A stretch of DNA of 64,000 nucleotides from Mxb001 sp046046455 (GCA_046046455.1 JBJOJS010000090.1:1-64000); one strand, 5' to 3'. Positions 42,413 to 50,477 are shown, numbered from the stretch's first letter. Program-made: numbers and translations. Notes: generated from the letters alone by a model not told the origin.

Positions 42413-43098
42413 GAGTAGCCATCGCCGGGGCCGGCAAGGTCGGTCGATCCATCGCCCGCGAACTCGTGGGATTCGGCCATGAGGTCCTCCTCATCGATCG
42501 CGACGCGGATCTCGCCCGACCCGGCGCGGTCCAGGGAGCGCAGATGCTCCAGGCGGACGCCTGTGAGCTCGCCGCCCTCGAGGAGGCCGACCTGGCGCAG
42601 TGCCAGGTGATGGTGGCCGCGACAGGCGATGACAAGGTCAACCTTGTCGTGTCTCTGCTCGCCAAGACCGAGTTCGGAGTCCCGCGGGTAGTCGCGCGCG
42701 TCAACCATCCGAAGAACGAGTGGATGTTCAACGAGTCCTGGGGGGTGGATGTCGCCGTCTCCACACCCCGCATGCTGTCCGCGCTCGTGGAGGAGGCGGT
42801 GAGCGTCGGCGATCTCGTGCGGCTGTTCACCTTCCGTCAGGGTCAGGCGGACCTGGTCGAGATCACGCTCTCCTCGGGATCCCCCGTCGCCGGGCACCGC
42901 GTCGGCTCGATGTCCTGGCCCCCCGATACGGCTCTGGCCGCGATCGTGCGCGGACCGCGCGTCATCGCCCCGAGCGCAGATGACTCACTCGAGATCGGGG
43001 ATGAGCTCATCTTCGTGTGCGCGCCCGAGCAGGAGCCCGTGCTGCAGTCCATGCTGAGCGACCACGCTCACACTCATGACATGGGAGCGTCGTCCTAG
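42409..43098 (+). CDS. TrkA/RCK potassium regulatory protein (CeoC-like)
   Basis: Second RCK protein, also 229 residues: Rossmann motif GAGKVG (7-12), LIDRD ribose ligand, VAATGDDKVNLVVSLLAK, then an RCK_C domain. It overlaps the first by ATGA (42409-42412), so the two are likely made in equal amounts and may form a mixed ring. No Trk/Ktr membrane subunit is in view; the KimA-like importer is the only candidate partner here. Its stop shares a CTAG with the convergent DUF3159 gene. Confidence 0.92.
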   Translation: MRVAIAGAGKVGRSIARELVGFGHEVLLIDRDADLARPGAVQGAQMLQADACELAALEEADLAQCQVMVAATGDDKVNLVVSLLAKTEFGVPRVVARVNHPKNEWMFNESWGVDVAVSTPRMLSALVEEAVSVGDLVRLFTFRQGQADLVEITLSSGSPVAGHRVGSMSWPPDTALAAIVRGPRVIAPSADDSLEIGDELIFVCAPEQEPVLQSMLSDHAHTHDMGASS

Positions 43099-43817
43099 TC
43101 CGGCGGTGAGCCACCCTCGGCAGCCCGGCGCCGTTCGAAGACCGGGCGCAGCACGAGGTAGGTGAAGTACCCCGCCGCGATGAAGAGCGGCACGCCCATG
43201 ATCACCTTGGCGAAGCCGAGGGCGCCTACCCATCCGGCGAGATACATCGGGCCCTGCACGGCGATGCGCAGTCCGAAGAGGCCCACCCAGATCCAGGACG
43301 CCGCGGAGTAGACGCGGCGCAGCTCCGGATCCGCGCGCCACGTCACGCCCTGTCCCGTGAGGAAGCCGACGATCACACCGATGAGTGGCCATCCGACGAG
43401 GATGGAGATGAGGAAGGCGAGGCCGTAGCCGATGTTCTGAAGGAGCCCCGGGATGAAGTACCCCTCGCCCGTCTGGGTGCGCGAAGCGACGAACGCGGAG
43501 ATCCCTACTCCGATCAGGCCGGCCGCAATCTGCTGGAGGCTTTCGCGGCGGATGAGTCGCCAGAGCGCGATCGCCACTCCTGCACCCAGGGCGGCCCACA
43601 CGGCAACCCCCAGGTCGCTTCCCGTGACGAGATAGACGATGACGAAGACCACCGTGGGAGCGCCACTGTCGATGATTCCTCGCCACCCACCGAGGGCGCG
43701 ATCGAGCAGCACGCGCTCCTCGCGGACGTCCTCGCGTGATTGAGGCTCGATGAGCGGCTCGTGGCACTCCCCATCCTCGCGTGCGGCGTCGCTGTCACCG
43801 GGTGTCCGGTCCGTCAT
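43095..43817 (-). CDS. DUF3159 family membrane protein
   Basis: Actinobacterial integral membrane protein of 240 residues, function unknown. After a charged N-terminal 45 residues there are about six hydrophobic segments; the block GYGLAFLISILVGWPLIGV and the FLTGQGVTW region are family-like. It is coupled to the OB-fold gene by a four-base overlap (43814-43817). The M. tuberculosis counterpart Rv2693c is also next to ceoC. Linkage to potassium genes hints at a membrane-homeostasis role, which is inference. Confidence 0.85.
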   Translation of the reverse strand: MTDRTPGDSDAAREDGECHEPLIEPQSREDVREERVLLDRALGGWRGIIDSGAPTVVFVIVYLVTGSDLGVAVWAALGAGVAIALWRLIRRESLQQIAAGLIGVGISAFVASRTQTGEGYFIPGLLQNIGYGLAFLISILVGWPLIGVIVGFLTGQGVTWRADPELRRVYSAASWIWVGLFGLRIAVQGPMYLAGWVGALGFAKVIMGVPLFIAAGYFTYLVLRPVFERRRAAEGGSPPD

Positions 43818-44182
43818 CGTGACGCCTCGGCAGGCTCCGGATAGAGCCGATACGTCGGGTTGAAGATCGTGGGCTGTCCCTGCGGGCAGGTGACACGTCC
43901 CTGGGCCGATATCGGCCGTCCCACATCGACGCCCGACAGCCGACGGTGTCCGATCCAGATGAGCGTGATGTGGCCGGTGCCGTCGTACACCTCGGCCTCG
44001 AGGGTAGGCGCATTCTCACGCGGCCTCAGGGTCACCGAGCGGATCAGGCCGTGCACCGAGACGCTCTGCCCACGCGTGCAGGCGGAAATGGCCTGCGCCC
44101 CGTGCTCCTGTGCCTGGGACGTGAGTTCACCCGCCTCGACCTCCTCCTGGCTACGTGTCCAGGACGACCACCAGCGGGCCAC
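43814..44182 (-). CDS. OB-fold nucleic-acid-binding protein
   Basis: Protein of 122 residues with a single OB fold of the tRNA-anticodon/RecG-like type: SVSVHGLIRSVTLRP, AEVYDGTGHITLIWIG and ISAQGRVTC are the beta strands. Such proteins bind single-stranded nucleic acid. Two GTG starts are possible; 44182 is chosen because GGAGG lies about five bases upstream, inside the longer frame. It heads a two-gene unit with DUF3159 (Rv2694c-Rv2693c in M. tuberculosis). Specific target unknown. Confidence 0.85.
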   Translation of the reverse strand: MARWWSSWTRSQEEVEAGELTSQAQEHGAQAISACTRGQSVSVHGLIRSVTLRPRENAPTLEAEVYDGTGHITLIWIGHRRLSGVDVGRPISAQGRVTCPQGQPTIFNPTYRLYPEPAEASR

Positions 44183-44264
44183 TCGAGCCTCCTCGCCCAC
44201 GCCCGACCGGGGCAGCCGGGGGTATTCAGCAGAGTACCCGCCCGAGGTAGGCGAGACTGCTCAC

Positions 44265-44936
44265 GTGACCACCGTCATCGTCCACGGGGCCGGCTCCACC
44301 GGTGCTGCGGCCGCTCGACTCGTGGGTGCCCGTGCGGATGCCGTGCTGGTCGAGGATCGTTCCGGCGACATCGAGCGCGTCATCGACCTCCTCCGCACGA
44401 CGCTGGAGGAACGCGACGACTGCACGGAGGTCGTCGGCGTCAGCCTGGGAGCCCACGCACTCGCTCGGTGGGCCAGCACGGCGACACCACCCCTGCCCCG
44501 GCTCATCTGCGTGCTCCCTGCGTGGACAGGCGACCCAGGTCACACCGCCGACGCCACGGCCGCGAGCGCCCGCTCCGTGGGGGATGTGGGCATCACCGCC
44601 CTGCTGGAACGCCTGTTCGCGGAAAATCAGTACTCCGACGTCGTCGGCCTCCTCGACTCCGCCTGGGCCGCCTACACGGACGCAGAGCTCACCCGGTGCC
44701 TGGAGCGCGCCAGCACGTCACGTGCGCCGACGGCCGAGGAACTCGGCGCTATTCGTAGTCACGTGACCGTCGTCGGGTGGTCAGGGGACGTCTTCCATCC
44801 CGACCGCGTCACGCGCGAGTGGGCGCGCAACCTGCGCCGATCGAACGTCGCCGTCGCCGCACGACCCGAGATCCGCCTAGTGCAGCAGGCGCTCGCCACC
44901 TGCGGAGCGCTCAGGCCTGCTCCTCCGACTCGTTAG
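44265..44936 (+). CDS. Alpha/beta-hydrolase-fold protein
   Basis: Protein of 223 residues with an alpha/beta hydrolase start TVIVHGAGSTG and a nucleophile elbow VVGVSLGAHAL (Gly-x-Ser-x-Gly). A late VVGWSGDVFHP may supply the acid residue, while the catalytic His is unclear. It corresponds in position to Rv2695. GTG 44265 has GAGACT six bases upstream. The last 26 bases overlap the convergent DUF3710 gene. Hydrolase activity and substrate are unproven. Confidence 0.75.
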   Translation: MTTVIVHGAGSTGAAAARLVGARADAVLVEDRSGDIERVIDLLRTTLEERDDCTEVVGVSLGAHALARWASTATPPLPRLICVLPAWTGDPGHTADATAASARSVGDVGITALLERLFAENQYSDVVGLLDSAWAAYTDAELTRCLERASTSRAPTAEELGAIRSHVTVVGWSGDVFHPDRVTREWARNLRRSNVAVAARPEIRLVQQALATCGALRPAPPTR

Positions 44937-45480
44937 CGGCAGCACCCGCCTGCTCCGGAAGGCGCATGGGAAGCGCATCGCCCGGGGGCATGGCATCGGC
45001 TCCACGCACGACCACGATCTCGCGGAAGACCTGCTCCAACTCCTGCGATCCCCCGGGCTCGGCTGCTGTGCCGAGGAAGAGGCCGCGGAGGAACAATCGC
45101 GGCCCATCGACGCCGACGAAGCGCACCGGCTGCAAAGTCCCCTGTCCGGGCACCTTCCCCCGGAGTTCGATGCCGTGCTCACCGGCCTGCTCCTCGATGA
45201 GTCCGCCCTGCCCTGTGATCGACGCCTTGAGCTTGCCGCGGACCTCGTCCCAGAGGCCTCCGCTCCTCGGTGCGGCGAAAGCCTGCAACTGCAGGCCTCC
45301 CTGGCCGTGGTTGAGCGTGATGACACCCACGGCACCGGAGGCTTCGTTCACCTGGGCCTGGACCTGAAGGCCGTCGACTCCGCGCAGCCACACGGCGCCG
45401 AAGTCGAGCCGGCCATCGGGACCGTCGACCTCGGTCACGTCCCACGGTCCATGCTCACGACGCGTCGTGTCGTCACTCAC
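44911..45480 (-). CDS. DUF3710 family protein
   Basis: Actinobacterial protein of 189 residues, function unknown (Rv2696c counterpart). The blocks RLDFGAVWLRGVDGLQVQAQ, VRFVGVDGPRLFLRGLF and a Glu-rich end match the family. It is the last gene of a three-gene unit thioesterase-dut-DUF3710 with four-base overlaps throughout, so it may be linked to nucleotide or envelope metabolism only by expression. Its 3' end overlaps the hydrolase-fold gene on the other strand by 26 bases. Confidence 0.88.
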   Translation of the reverse strand: MSDDTTRREHGPWDVTEVDGPDGRLDFGAVWLRGVDGLQVQAQVNEASGAVGVITLNHGQGGLQLQAFAAPRSGGLWDEVRGKLKASITGQGGLIEEQAGEHGIELRGKVPGQGTLQPVRFVGVDGPRLFLRGLFLGTAAEPGGSQELEQVFREIVVVRGADAMPPGDALPMRLPEQAGAAANESEEQA

Positions 45481-45947
45481 GGTGCCTCCTCCATGCGGAC
45501 TCCCACCGTACCCGTCGATCCATAGCCACCCTCGCCGCGGTGCGACCCCGGTAGGCGCTCGGCCTCATGCAGGATCGCTCTCACCACGGGCTGGATGACG
45601 ATCTGCGCGATCCGATCCCCTCGACGCAGTTCCACGGCTTCGCGATGATCCGTGTTGAGCAGGCACACCCGCACCTCGCCCCGGTAACCCGCATCGATCG
45701 TCCCGGGCGTGTTGACGATCGTGAGCCCCTGACGCGCCGCGAGGCCGCTGCGGGGGTGGACGAAAGCCGCGTATCCATCGGGGAGGGCGAGTGCGATGCC
45801 GGTGGGCACGACCATTCTCTCCCCCGGCTCCAGCGTGACGTCGATGCTCGTGCACACATCGAAGCCCGCGTCTCCGGGAAGGGCATAGGACGGCAGCGGC
45901 AGCCCGTCATCGAGGCGAACGACGAGTACGTCGACCGTGCCGCTCAC
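45477..45947 (-). CDS. dut: Deoxyuridine 5'-triphosphate nucleotidohydrolase
   Basis: Hydrolyses dUTP to dUMP, keeping uracil out of DNA and feeding dTMP synthesis. The trimeric type has five motifs, seen here as PGDAGFDV (I), PRSGLA (II, with the catalytic region), VNTPGTIDAGYRGE (III), RGDRIAQ (IV) and the C-terminal arm GSHRGEGGYGSTG (V). GTG 45947 is chosen because AGGTGA lies five bases upstream and the stop of the thioesterase overlaps it (GTGA). The length of 156 residues is normal. Confidence 0.95.
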   Translation of the reverse strand: MSGTVDVLVVRLDDGLPLPSYALPGDAGFDVCTSIDVTLEPGERMVVPTGIALALPDGYAAFVHPRSGLAARQGLTIVNTPGTIDAGYRGEVRVCLLNTDHREAVELRRGDRIAQIVIQPVVRAILHEAERLPGSHRGEGGYGSTGTVGVRMEEAP

Positions 45948-46537
45948 GGATTCACCTCTCGACGCCACTGGTCGGCGCCGCCGGGCCGCTCCCGGATCGC
46001 CGCTTGGATGTGGTCGGCACTTCCGTGCTGCACGAAGTGCTCGAGCGGCACCTGGAGGAAGAGCGCCGCCCCTTCGACGGCTATGGGACCGTCCGGGGCA
46101 CCGAGCCGCGCCTGCGCCGCGGTGTAGAGCTTGCGCCCCACCTGTCCGACGATTTCGCCGCGGATGTGCAAGGTCGTGCCCACGGGCACGGGGCGTAGAT
46201 AGTCCACCTCGAGGTGCACCGTCACCACCGGCACCATCAGGAGCCGCGTGAGCGCCCCCATGGCCTCATCCATCGCTGTGGCGATGATCCCGCCGTGCGC
46301 CAGACCCGGAGCCCCCTGGTGGAAATCCCCCACCTCGAGGGTGCTCATCATCGTCATGCCCTCGCCCGCCACCACCGTGAGGTGAAGGCCCGCGGGGTGA
46401 TCCATTCCGCATCCGACACACCAGCGATAGTGGCTGGTCACCACGTCGCCCGGGACTGGCGCCAGTTGATGCCGCTCGGGGATGGGCGCTCCCTCCGGCG
46501 GATGCGGACTACGCCGTTGACCTCGAGCATTCGTCAC
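45944..46537 (-). CDS. PaaI-type HotDog-fold thioesterase
   Basis: Acyl-CoA thioesterase-like protein of 197 residues. The HotDog domain (about 45-180) contains the PaaI-type active-site segment APGLAHGGIIATAMDEAMG and VEVDYLRPVPVG-like strand residues. A short Cys pair (WCVGCG) near the N-terminus is common in actinobacterial members. GTG 46537 has TAGGGT six bases upstream and starts a unit with dut and DUF3710. Substrate unknown. Confidence 0.85.
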   Translation of the reverse strand: MTNARGQRRSPHPPEGAPIPERHQLAPVPGDVVTSHYRWCVGCGMDHPAGLHLTVVAGEGMTMMSTLEVGDFHQGAPGLAHGGIIATAMDEAMGALTRLLMVPVVTVHLEVDYLRPVPVGTTLHIRGEIVGQVGRKLYTAAQARLGAPDGPIAVEGAALFLQVPLEHFVQHGSADHIQAAIRERPGGADQWRREVNP

Positions 46538-46543
46538 CCTCGG

Positions 46544-46549
46544 ACCCTA
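46544..46549 (-). promoter_or_regulatory. -10 element of thioesterase-dut-DUF3710 (leaderless)
   Basis: TAGGGT on the minus strand, six bases (CCGAGG) before the GTG at 46537. Confidence 0.55.
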
Positions 46550-46575
46550 TTCCGGTGGTCTCTCATGCGGCCTGA

Positions 46576-46581
46576 CACCCT
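46576..46581 (+). promoter_or_regulatory. -10-like element of DUF3093
   Basis: CACCCT, then six bases (GGGGAC), then the ATG at 46588. It is divergent from the thioesterase promoter, with 26 bp between the hexamers. Confidence 0.35.
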
Positions 46582-46587
46582 GGGGAC

Positions 46588-47106
46588 ATGAGCGGCACCA
46601 CCGGTGACACCTGGTCCGAGGGTGCTGACGGTGAGCGGCTCATCTACCGCGAGCGCCTCTACCCGCCCCTGCCGGTCTTCCTCCTGGCGGCCGGGCTGGC
46701 CACGATCATGGGGGTCGCCTACGGGGCTGCTTACGGGGCGGCCTGGGGCTGGGCCATGGGGATCACCCTCGGCCTGGTCGGCGTCGCGGCACTGATCGCC
46801 ACGAGCACCCGGGTGCATGTGGATGATCGCGTCCTCCGGGCGGGTCGGGCCCGCCTCCCGCTGACGGTGATCGCCGGAGCCACTCCCCTCGATGCAGATG
46901 CGATGCGGCGGAACCGCCGACATGGCGACCCTCGCGACTACATCGTCCTGCGCGCATGGTCCGCGCGCACGGGCGTAGCCGTCGACGTCTGCGATCCTCG
47001 CGACCCCCACCCGCGGTGGATCATCACGAGCAGGCACCCGCAGCGACTCGCCGAGGCGATCCGGCGGTCCGCGACTCAGCCACAGCCCAACCGGACCGAC
47101 GGGTAG
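46588..47106 (+). CDS. DUF3093 family membrane protein
   Basis: Actinobacterial protein of 172 residues (Rv2698-like position), function unknown. Two hydrophobic segments (about 29-47 and 51-71) follow RERLYPPLPVF; the rest is a soluble domain containing the block HGDPRDYIVLRAWSARTGVA. It diverges from the thioesterase gene and is followed after nine bases by DUF4235, whose leaderless-type hexamer overlaps its stop codon. Confidence 0.87.
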   Translation: MSGTTGDTWSEGADGERLIYRERLYPPLPVFLLAAGLATIMGVAYGAAYGAAWGWAMGITLGLVGVAALIATSTRVHVDDRVLRAGRARLPLTVIAGATPLDADAMRRNRRHGDPRDYIVLRAWSARTGVAVDVCDPRDPHPRWIITSRHPQRLAEAIRRSATQPQPNRTDG

Positions 47107-47109
47107 CCT
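47104..47109 (+). promoter_or_regulatory. -10 element of DUF4235 (leaderless)
   Basis: TAGCCT, six bases (GTGGCC) before the ATG at 47116. Its first three bases are the stop codon of DUF3093. Confidence 0.5.
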
Positions 47110-47115
47110 GTGGCC

Positions 47116-47391
47116 ATGTCGCAGACGCCTGAGACTCGCATGAAGTCCGCCCGTCCGGTCCTCAAGATCGCCGCACCTTTCGTCGTGCTTGCCGCCACAT
47201 GGGCAGCGGATCGCGCGCTCACCGCGGGTTACTCAGCCGTCACGGGCAAGAAGCCGCCGAACCCCGACGACCGTGGTGTGAGCTTCTCGCGTGCGCTCGC
47301 CTGGACTCTCGCCACCGCCACCACAGCCGCCGTGATCCAGCTCGTCATCTACCGGGCAGCCGCGAAGGCCTCGCCGGAGGACGTCAACTAG
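47116..47391 (+). CDS. DUF4235 family small membrane protein
   Basis: Protein of 91 residues with two hydrophobic segments (about 14-30 and 57-78) around the conserved VTGKKPPNPDD region typical of DUF4235. Function unknown. ATG 47116 is preferred to GTG 47110 because the -10 hexamer would abut the GTG. Its stop is 13 bp from the convergent DUF4193 gene. Confidence 0.83.
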   Translation: MSQTPETRMKSARPVLKIAAPFVVLAATWAADRALTAGYSAVTGKKPPNPDDRGVSFSRALAWTLATATTAAVIQLVIYRAAAKASPEDVN

Positions 47392-47399
47392 CTGCCGAC

Positions 47400-47413
47400 T
47401 GCGCTCAGGCGCA
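47400..47413. terminator. Small hairpin between DUF4235 and DUF4193
   Basis: TGCGC (47400-47404) pairs with GCGCA (47409-47413) around a TCAG loop that contains the DUF4193 stop codon. Short, so only weakly supported. Confidence 0.3.
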
Positions 47414-47701
47414 ATCGGTACACACGGGGCCGTTCTTGCCCTCGTGATCGAGCTGGCTCCGGTGATGCACCAGGAAGCACGTGCTGCAGGTGAACTCGTC
47501 CGCCTGCCTCGGCAGGACACGCACGGTGAGGCTCTCATCGGACAGGTCCGCCCCGGGCAGCTCCAGGGTTTCGGCCAACTCCGCCTCGTCGACATCCACT
47601 GTGGACGCGGCCTTGTCGACACGGCGAGCCTTGAGCTCCTCGAGGCTGTCCTCGGCGAGCTCCTCGTCGGTCTTGCGCGGTGCGTCGTAGTCCGTAGCCA
47701 T
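47405..47701 (-). CDS. DUF4193 family zinc-ribbon-like protein
   Basis: Strongly conserved actinobacterial protein of 98 residues (Rv2699c-like). It starts MATDYDAPRKTDEELAEDSL, has an acidic middle, and ends with a four-Cys site (CSTC ... CTDC) likely to bind zinc. The role is unknown. The ATG at 47701 gives the family N-terminus; a longer frame adds seven residues without support. The upstream region holds overlapping inverted repeats (47744-47773) shared with the divergent carbonic anhydrase-like gene. Confidence 0.9.
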   Translation of the reverse strand: MATDYDAPRKTDEELAEDSLEELKARRVDKAASTVDVDEAELAETLELPGADLSDESLTVRVLPRQADEFTCSTCFLVHHRSQLDHEGKNGPVCTDCA

Positions 47702-47743
47702 TGCGGCGCGTGCCCCCAGCAACTCGTTGGTCAGTGGATGACG

Positions 47744-47773
47744 ATCCTGGCATTCTGCCAGGAACCCCAGGAT
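47744..47773. promoter_or_regulatory. Overlapping inverted repeats between DUF4193 and gamma carbonic anhydrase
   Basis: CCTGGCA (47746-47752) pairs with TGCCAGG (47756-47762) around TTC; alternatively ATCCTGG (47744-47750) pairs with CCAGGAT (47767-47773). The two pairings share bases and exclude each other. It could be an operator or an RNA switch for either gene. Confidence 0.35.
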
Positions 47774-47891
47774 TGTGCCCTAGGTGTCCGGAGCCGTTCA
47801 GCAGCGCCCCTGTCCTGAGCCGGTCACATCACGCACGGCACAATGGCGGTGTCCCGCTCACCGGCTCTCGCGCGTGCCTCGGGAGGCCCCC

Positions 47892-48410
47892 ATGCCGATC
47901 TATGCCCTGGGCGATCTCGCGCCCGACATCTCGCCGCAGGCCTTCGTCCATCCGGACGCCGTGATCATCGGCCAGGTGACGATCGGAGCCGAATCCACGA
48001 TCTGGCCGAGCGCGGTGGTCCGCGGCGACCACGGCCGGATCCTCATCGGCGCCCAGACCTCGATCCAAGATGGTGCGGTCATCCATTGCACGGCCGACCT
48101 CGACACGACGATCGGGGATCGATGCACCGTTGGTCACCTTGCCCACCTCGAGGGGTGCGTCGTCGAGGACGGAGCGCTTGTCGGGTCGGGTGCCACCGTG
48201 TTGCACCGCGCACGCGTGGGGGCCGGCGCCCTGGTCGCCGCCCAGGCTCTGCTCGCTCCGGGCACCGAGGTGCCCGCGGGGGCGCTCGCACGCGGTGTCC
48301 CCGCGCGGATCGTCGAGGGCGGTGCGGATCCGGAACTACTGGAGCATGCCGTGCGCACCTACGTGCGCAATGCCCACTGGTACGCCGCGGACCTCCGCCG
48401 CATCGACTAA
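47892..48410 (+). CDS. Gamma-class carbonic anhydrase-like protein
   Basis: Left-handed beta-helix protein of 172 residues made of hexapeptide repeats (IIGQVTIGAESTIWPSAVVR and on). The zinc-type histidines are in QDGAVIHC and VGHLAHLEGC, matching gamma carbonic anhydrases; many family members are not proven to be active. GGGAGG five bases before ATG 47892 sets the start and rules out the longer frame. It ends in a four-base overlap (CTAA) with the convergent suhB-like gene. Confidence 0.88.
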   Translation: MPIYALGDLAPDISPQAFVHPDAVIIGQVTIGAESTIWPSAVVRGDHGRILIGAQTSIQDGAVIHCTADLDTTIGDRCTVGHLAHLEGCVVEDGALVGSGATVLHRARVGAGALVAAQALLAPGTEVPAGALARGVPARIVEGGADPELLEHAVRTYVRNAHWYAADLRRID

Positions 48411-49216
48411 CCCGGCAAGAGACTCCTCAGGTCTTCGGCGATCCCGGGGGCACTGGCCAGCACGTAGGGAGCCCGCACCGGATCGTCGTCACCCACCACG
48501 ACAGCGCCGGCCTCACGCGCGATGAGTGCACCCGCAGCCACATCCCAGGGGTTGAGCCGCGACTCGACATATGCGTCGGTGAGCCCGGAAGCGACCCAGC
48601 ACAGATCTATGGCGGCCGAGCCCAAGCGCCGGACATCGCGCACCCGGGGAGCGACCGCGACGAGTGCCTCAGCCTGACGTCGACGCTGCTCACTGTCGTA
48701 GCCGAATCCCGTGGACAGCAATGCGTGACCGAGATCGGTGATGGGTGACGCCGACAGCACACGCGTGCCGTGCCGCGACTCCTCCACGGCGCCGCCACCG
48801 AGCCGTGCCACGTAGGTGAGACCGAGCTCCGGCGCGCACACCGCACCCGCCACGACCTGGCCGGCCACCTCGACTCCCACGCTGACCGACCAGAGCGGGA
48901 TTCCGTACAGGTAGTTGGTCGTGCCATCGAGGGGGTCGACGATCCACCGCACCCCACTCGTGCCGCCGCGCTCCCCACCTTCTTCACCGAGGATTCCATC
49001 GTCGGGACGCTCGCCGAGGATGAGTGCCGTCAGGTGGTCTTCAGCGGCCCGGTCCATCTGTGTGACCACATCCGTGGGGCTGGACTTCGCGCTCACCGTC
49101 AACTCCGCAGGACGCTCATCGCGCAGCAGGGCGCCTGCGCTCTGCGCCACCTGACGCGCCAGGCCCGCGAGCTCGTGGGCGAGGTCGACGGCGTCGTGAT
49201 CGGTCGCGGGACTCAT
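48407..49216 (-). CDS. suhB: Inositol monophosphatase family protein (SuhB-like)
   Basis: Magnesium-dependent phosphatase of 269 residues, acting on inositol phosphates or related sugar phosphates. The metal motifs are GEEGGE, DPLDGTTN and the C-terminal WDVAAGALIAREAG, all complete. Inositol supply for mycothiol and phosphatidylinositol is a plausible role in actinobacteria. The M. tuberculosis counterpart is Rv2701c. CAGTCT lies six bases before ATG 49216, back to back with the promoter of the MFS gene. Confidence 0.92.
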   Translation of the reverse strand: MSPATDHDAVDLAHELAGLARQVAQSAGALLRDERPAELTVSAKSSPTDVVTQMDRAAEDHLTALILGERPDDGILGEEGGERGGTSGVRWIVDPLDGTTNYLYGIPLWSVSVGVEVAGQVVAGAVCAPELGLTYVARLGGGAVEESRHGTRVLSASPITDLGHALLSTGFGYDSEQRRRQAEALVAVAPRVRDVRRLGSAAIDLCWVASGLTDAYVESRLNPWDVAAGALIAREAGAVVVGDDDPVRAPYVLASAPGIAEDLRSLLPG

Positions 49217-49222
49217 TCCGTC

Positions 49223-49228
49223 AGACTG
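49223..49228 (-). promoter_or_regulatory. -10-like element of suhB
   Basis: CAGTCT on the minus strand, six bases (GACGGA) before the ATG at 49216. It is four bases away from the -10 of the divergent MFS gene. Confidence 0.45.
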
Positions 49229-49232
49229 CCAC

Positions 49233-49238
49233 TAGCCT
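49233..49238 (+). promoter_or_regulatory. -10 element of the MFS gene (leaderless)
   Basis: TAGCCT, six bases (CGACAC) before the GTG at 49245. Confidence 0.55.
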
Positions 49239-49244
49239 CGACAC

Positions 49245-50477
49245 GTGCGCGTCGCCGGCCCCTACCTCGAGATCCTGCGCCGACCCGGAGCAGCGAGATT
49301 CACATCGGCGGCGTTCGTCGCTCGATTGCCCATCTCGATGGTGGGGCTGGGCATCGTCCTCATGGTGAGCGAGTTGCGGGGCTCCTACGCCCTCGCCGGC
49401 ATCGTGGCCGCGGCGTACACGATCAGCAGTGCTCTCCTCAACCCCCTCGGGTCGCGGGCCGTCGACCGATGGGGCCAGATGCGCGTGGTGCGCATTCTCG
49501 TCGCGGTACACGCTCTGTCGCTTCTCCTGCTCGCCTGGGCTGCCGTGGGCGGCGCACCCGCCCTCATGCTCGTGGCTCTCGCGATCGCGTCGGGTGCCAC
49601 CCAGCCGGCCACGGGTGCACTCGTACGCGCGCGGTGGGCTCACGTGCTGGGCGGCGACCTGCGCCTACGCACCGCCTTCGCCTTCGAGGGCGTGCTCGAC
49701 GAACTCATCTTCATCGTAGGACCCCCACTCGCCACCTTCCTCGCCGTGGCCCTCTCCGCCCCGGCGCCCGTCGTCGTGTCGGCCGCGCTCGTCACCGTGG
49801 GCGCCACGCTGCTCCTCGTCCAGCGCGGGACGGAGCCTCCGGCGACAGGCATTCGGCGCACCCGCGGCGGTCACCCCGTGCGCCGCATGGGTGTGACCTC
49901 GGTCCTCCTCGTCCTCCTCGCGATCGGCGGAGTCTTCGGATCCGTGGATGTCGCGACCGTGGCACTCGCGGATGAGGCCGGACAGCGCGCCGCAGCAGGC
50001 CTCATCCTGGCCTCCTACGCCGCCGGCTCCATGGCTTCCGCGCTCGTCCTCGGGACACGCTCGGGGGGTGCGAGCGACGAGCGACTGCCCCGCAGGCTGC
50101 TCGTCGCCTCCCTCGCCCTCCTCGTCGTAACCCTGCCCCTCCTGCTGCGTCCGGGGCTCATCGCGCTCGGCTTCCTGGTCCTGCTGGCTGGCCTCGCGGT
50201 GTCCCCCGTCCTCATCACGGGCTTTTCCCTGGTCGAAGCCCTTGTGCTCCCCACGCAGATCACCGAGGGCCTCTCTTGGGCGATTTCTGCCATCGGTCTC
50301 GGCGTCGCAGCATCCGCCGCGGGGACCGGTTGGCTGGTGGATCGCTTCGGCCCACAGGCCGGCTTCCTCGTCACCCTGGGGTCCGCGGTGCTCGTGGCGG
50401 TCGTCGCCCTCAGCGGATATAGACGGGTGCGTCGCGGGGTCCACGCCCGCCACGCCTCCTCGTCGGATAACGTCTGA
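49245..50477 (+). CDS. MFS transporter
   Basis: Major facilitator protein of 410 residues with about 12 hydrophobic segments and the loop 2-3 motif GSRAVDRWGQMRVVR, a variant of the MFS signature. Substrate unknown; efflux is common for this type. The start is GTG 49245, leaderless. It lies 40 bp before the SepH gene and may be co-transcribed. This MFS-SepH neighbourhood is familiar from other actinobacteria. Confidence 0.88.
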   Translation: MRVAGPYLEILRRPGAARFTSAAFVARLPISMVGLGIVLMVSELRGSYALAGIVAAAYTISSALLNPLGSRAVDRWGQMRVVRILVAVHALSLLLLAWAAVGGAPALMLVALAIASGATQPATGALVRARWAHVLGGDLRLRTAFAFEGVLDELIFIVGPPLATFLAVALSAPAPVVVSAALVTVGATLLLVQRGTEPPATGIRRTRGGHPVRRMGVTSVLLVLLAIGGVFGSVDVATVALADEAGQRAAAGLILASYAAGSMASALVLGTRSGGASDERLPRRLLVASLALLVVTLPLLLRPGLIALGFLVLLAGLAVSPVLITGFSLVEALVLPTQITEGLSWAISAIGLGVAASAAGTGWLVDRFGPQAGFLVTLGSAVLVAVVALSGYRRVRRGVHARHASSSDNV

